A DNA stretch of 64,000 bases from assembly GCA_045576235.1 (NCBI GenBank), contig JAZNGA010000033.1, positions 62,001-126,000 of the forward strand, written 5' to 3'. Position 1 is the first letter of the stretch, and the number at the start of each line of letters is the position of its first letter. The translations under genes were made by a program, and so were the position numbers. Below the pieces are notes generated by a model that saw nothing but the letters and a program-made list of their open reading frames with translations, had not been told where the DNA came from and did not search any database. The stretch is from SIG437 sp045576235. GTDB lineage: Bacteria > Bacillota > Clostridia > UBA1381 > UBA9506. Below, in pieces: positions 61,167 to 64,000 of the stretch.

Positions 61167-64000
61167 GTGAAACATTCGATAATGTTTAAAAACACAGATA
61201 ATAAATGGGATAACGCTCTTCCGCTTGGTAATGGTTGTTTCGGTTCAATGCTTTATTTTGAAAAAAATAAATTACATATGCCAATGAATCATTATGAGGT
61301 GTATTATAACATTGAAAAAAATGTTCTTCCTGAGGCAAAACTCAAAGCATATAAGCCTTCAGAATCTCCCGGTCAACCTCATATTGATGCTATAAACCGC
61401 GCTAACGCAAATCAACCCGTTGAAAATGAAACATTCATTAACTATATGTCAGACAAAAGTTCTGCATTAGATGAATCTTTCACTCCTGCCATGGGCTTTT
61501 CAGGAAGTTATCCCCAGACAGGAAATCTTATATACAATTTTCATCCTTCTTTTAAAGATGCCGATGAACAACTCATTTTGTATGTTGAAGATGCAAAAGT
61601 AGAGCTCACATTAACTGAAGGCAACAAAGAAATTAAACTTAACACAATAATCACACGACAGGATTGTGTTATTAACCACATCAAGCAGTCAAAGAGTGGA
61701 TTGTTGAAATCTTTTGAAATTGAGTTTCCTGCTCACAGAGACATTGATTATCCTGACATTACATATAAACAAATTGATGAAAAGACATTTATATGCACAA
61801 TAAAAAGAGTTTTAGGAAGTGACAAAACTGCTGCTCCGTTTGTTTTTTCTGATGTTATCAGGCTTGTTGGTGCCAAAGGGCGGCTTGTTCATGCATCTCA
61901 CGGTGCTACAATTTATATCGAAGAATCTTCAAAAGAATTTTACATTATGACAGGTGTGTTCACTGATTGGAATTATAAAAATCCCGCCAAAGATGGAATT
62001 CGATTGATAGATAAATATGAATTATGCATTGGCGATTTATATGAGGAACACAAAAAATATTGGAAAGATTTTTTTGAGCGTTCATCAATTTCCATTCCTG
62101 ATAAATTCTTAGAGCATGTTTATTATGTTAATCAATATGCTTTAGATTGTTGCAGCGGTGCAAATGGCATTATGAAACATCACGCCTGCGGTCTTAATGG
62201 ATTATGGGATGTTAAGCATCCAAATCTTTGGGGAAGCATGTGGTATTGGGATGTTAATATTCAAGCCGCCTTTGCAGGAGTTTTCTCAAGCAACCGTCTG
62301 GAACTGGCAAAAGTATTTTCAGATGGTTTGCTTTCTTATGTTGAACTTGCAGAAAAATCTGCTAAAGATTTCCATAACGCAAACGGAATTGCAGGTGATT
62401 ATCCATACACCTTCTATTATAGTTGCTGGCCTTGGTGCGCTCAATATTTATGGTTTCTTTATGAATATAGTCTGGATAAAGAATATTTGAAAAACGAAGC
62501 CTTCCCTGTGTTCGTTAAGCTTTCTGAATTTTTCTTAAATATATTTAAATATGATGATGAACGAGGCTATTATAGTATATATCCTGATGTTTCCCCTGAA
62601 CAAGGTCCCCTTGCACACGATACTGTTATAACAGTTGCATGTGTTAAATATTTATTTAAATTCACACTAGAGGCTGCTGAAATATTAGGAGAAAAGCTTC
62701 CTTTGTTGGACGAATGCAAAAAAGTTATGAACAATATGGCGCCATATCCTATAAGTGATACCGGTATGTATGGCAGACATTTAAATGATTCACCGGATGC
62801 TCCTGACAATATGTGGATTCGCCATCCGAGTATGCTTATGCCTTTATTCCCTATTGGTGAATTTGATTTGTCAAGTGATAAAGAGATGCTTAAAACACTT
62901 TCAAACACTGTTGATTTCCTTGACGAACGCGCTGAAATAGGCATATTTGGCGGAAGTTGGATTGCAGCAGCCGCAGCTCGATTAGGTCGTGGTCAGACAG
63001 CACTGAGACTCCTATATGAGCGCGGAATAGACCATATGCTTCGTTCAAACGGACTAACAGCAGAAGAAACCGACCATTTTATGAACTACTGTCTGGTTCT
63101 TCGCCAACCTCTTTATTATCCATGTATGATGGAGTTCACAGGTGAAATGCTTGTTGCATTAAACGAAATGCTTCTTCAGTCACACAACGATTTAATAAGA
63201 GTCTTCCCCGCTATTCCTGACGGCGACCCCGAATATGAGCGCTTACACAGACACGGCTATCCGCTTTCTGACTGGGTTAACAGATATATCAAATATGATG
63301 CATGGGAAAATGTTCATTTTGACAAGCTTCTTGCAAAAGGGGCGTTTGAAGTTTCTGCTCAATTATCAGGCAGAAAGCTTGACTTTATCAGGATTTATAG
63401 CAAAAAAGGCGGCAAGGTCAATGTTTCATCGCCGTTTATGCCTGAAGAAATAGGTGTTTTCTGTGATGGTGAAAAAGTTCCGTTTGAAAAGAATGATAAT
63501 GTCGTTCCATTTGACACAAAAACAGGACAAGCATATATTATTTCTGTTTCCGTTAATATTGTTATTGAGAAAAATAATGACGACTATCAGACAGACATTC
63601 TTTCAAGAATGACATATACGAAACGCAAAATATTCCTGGGCGAAAATCCTGAAGCTAAATACCAAAAAGCCGTTGATTATTTCATACGCGACTGGTATTT
63701 GGGAAGTGTTCGTATGTCTAATCACCTGATGTATAAATTTGATATGACGACTGCTACAGATAAAAATTATTCAGAAGCACTTTTCCGTATGTTCTATGGT
63801 GCTGAAGAGCGTTTGATAGGAACAATGGCTTATAACACTTTTGAAGGTGAAAAGCTTAACTTTACACACAAACAGGGATATGGTTATTCTGACAGCACTA
63901 AAGTTACATTGATTGACAGAGGAACTCCCGATGTTCTCCGACGGGATTTCGCAGAAGGAATAGAAGCTGTTGAATTTATAATTGATGCGCCACGCGGTCA
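61167..64000 (+). CDS. GH95-like glycoside hydrolase (partial, runs off the window)
   Basis: A clean frame of at least 944 codons starts at GTG 61167 (AAGGATG nine bases upstream) and is still open at the last base. The N-terminal WDNALPLGNGCFGSMLYF is the typical opening of GH95 (alpha-fucosidase/galactosidase family). A central (alpha/alpha)6-type region has GLWDVKHPNLWGSMWYWD and later RVFPAIPDGD (~678), also typical. Around residues 359-364 the family's expected N-x-N reads D-V-N, so the specificity may differ. There is no signal peptide, so it probably acts inside the cell on imported oligosaccharides. After ~770 a further beta-rich part continues past the edge. Confidence 0.8.
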   Translation, partial: MKHSIMFKNTDNKWDNALPLGNGCFGSMLYFEKNKLHMPMNHYEVYYNIEKNVLPEAKLKAYKPSESPGQPHIDAINRANANQPVENETFINYMSDKSSALDESFTPAMGFSGSYPQTGNLIYNFHPSFKDADEQLILYVEDAKVELTLTEGNKEIKLNTIITRQDCVINHIKQSKSGLLKSFEIEFPAHRDIDYPDITYKQIDEKTFICTIKRVLGSDKTAAPFVFSDVIRLVGAKGRLVHASHGATIYIEESSKEFYIMTGVFTDWNYKNPAKDGIRLIDKYELCIGDLYEEHKKYWKDFFERSSISIPDKFLEHVYYVNQYALDCCSGANGIMKHHACGLNGLWDVKHPNLWGSMWYWDVNIQAAFAGVFSSNRLELAKVFSDGLLSYVELAEKSAKDFHNANGIAGDYPYTFYYSCWPWCAQYLWFLYEYSLDKEYLKNEAFPVFVKLSEFFLNIFKYDDERGYYSIYPDVSPEQGPLAHDTVITVACVKYLFKFTLEAAEILGEKLPLLDECKKVMNNMAPYPISDTGMYGRHLNDSPDAPDNMWIRHPSMLMPLFPIGEFDLSSDKEMLKTLSNTVDFLDERAEIGIFGGSWIAAAAARLGRGQTALRLLYERGIDHMLRSNGLTAEETDHFMNYCLVLRQPLYYPCMMEFTGEMLVALNEMLLQSHNDLIRVFPAIPDGDPEYERLHRHGYPLSDWVNRYIKYDAWENVHFDKLLAKGAFEVSAQLSGRKLDFIRIYSKKGGKVNVSSPFMPEEIGVFCDGEKVPFEKNDNVVPFDTKTGQAYIISVSVNIVIEKNNDDYQTDILSRMTYTKRKIFLGENPEAKYQKAVDYFIRDWYLGSVRMSNHLMYKFDMTTATDKNYSEALFRMFYGAEERLIGTMAYNTFEGEKLNFTHKQGYGYSDSTKVTLIDRGTPDVLRRDFAEGIEAVEFIIDAPRG

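Noticed and set aside
62570..62944. Minus-strand frame in the GH95-like region, and small plus-strand frames at 62197 and 63235
   Set aside because: All are shadows of the open plus-strand gene that starts at 61167 and has no stop in the window.
1..64000. CRISPR arrays, rRNA or tRNA genes
   Set aside because: I saw no regularly spaced repeats, no cloverleaf with CCA-ready ends and no rRNA signature on either strand by reading; a tRNA search tool could still find something I missed.

Overview
The window looks like a chromosomal segment of a spore-forming, low-GC Firmicute of the Clostridia/Eubacteriales type. Evidence is the AT-rich sequence, strong Shine-Dalgarno sites, sporulation genes (sigG, a cotJA-cotJB-cotJC operon, a YtfJ/GerW homologue), Veg, a DnaD/DnaI-like helicase-loading pair, and a ferredoxin-linked 2-oxoacid oxidoreductase typical of anaerobes. 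I see no rRNA, tRNA, CRISPR array or insertion sequence.

Layout. 1-5.3 kb (+): the end of a cation-diffusion transporter, rpsO with a structured leader, dnaD-like and dnaI-like genes, prs, nth, tlyA. 5.3-11.9 kb (-): a seven-gene run (degenerate homocysteine methyltransferase, recR, trmN6-like, rsmI, two M16 peptidase homologues, lgt). 12-20.5 kb (+): secreted and membrane proteins, oxidoreductases, an archaeal-type phosphoglycerate mutase/proposed homoserine kinase, veg. 20.5-24.6 kb: an MntR-like repressor (-), then a site-2 protease, scpA, scpB, a DUF2953 protein, ytfJ and a zinc-ribbon protein (+). 24.6-28.4 kb (-): an EF-G paralogue, mscL, dusB. 28.5-39.2 kb (+): pncB, a broken hydrolase, a CpsB-type phosphatase, rplS, lepB, rbgA, rnhB, yraN, an aminotransferase, thrC, prmA. 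39.2-43.5 kb: sigG (-), then a ClpE-like ATPase and a tyrosine recombinase (+). 43.5-51.9 kb (-): fmt, def, priA, coaBC, recX and a Vor/Kor operon with no gamma subunit. 52.1-53.2 kb (+): cotJABC.

From 53.3 kb to the end the character changes to accessory carbohydrate metabolism with heavy decay. An SDR gene and both halves of a split transketolase carry frameshifts and stops. The transketolase and an AraC regulator meet head to head at one breakpoint with both 5' ends gone. A very large secreted binding-domain protein is cut by a single in-frame TGA. Divergent from it, a GH95-like glycoside hydrolase starts at 61167 and runs open off the window end.

The core is ordinary housekeeping. The parts most worth a second look are the compact branched RNA between rplS and lepB, the degenerate homocysteine methyltransferase homologue, the hairpin abutting the recombinase ribosome binding site, and the decaying glycan locus. 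I did not find a convincing wholly new multi-gene system.
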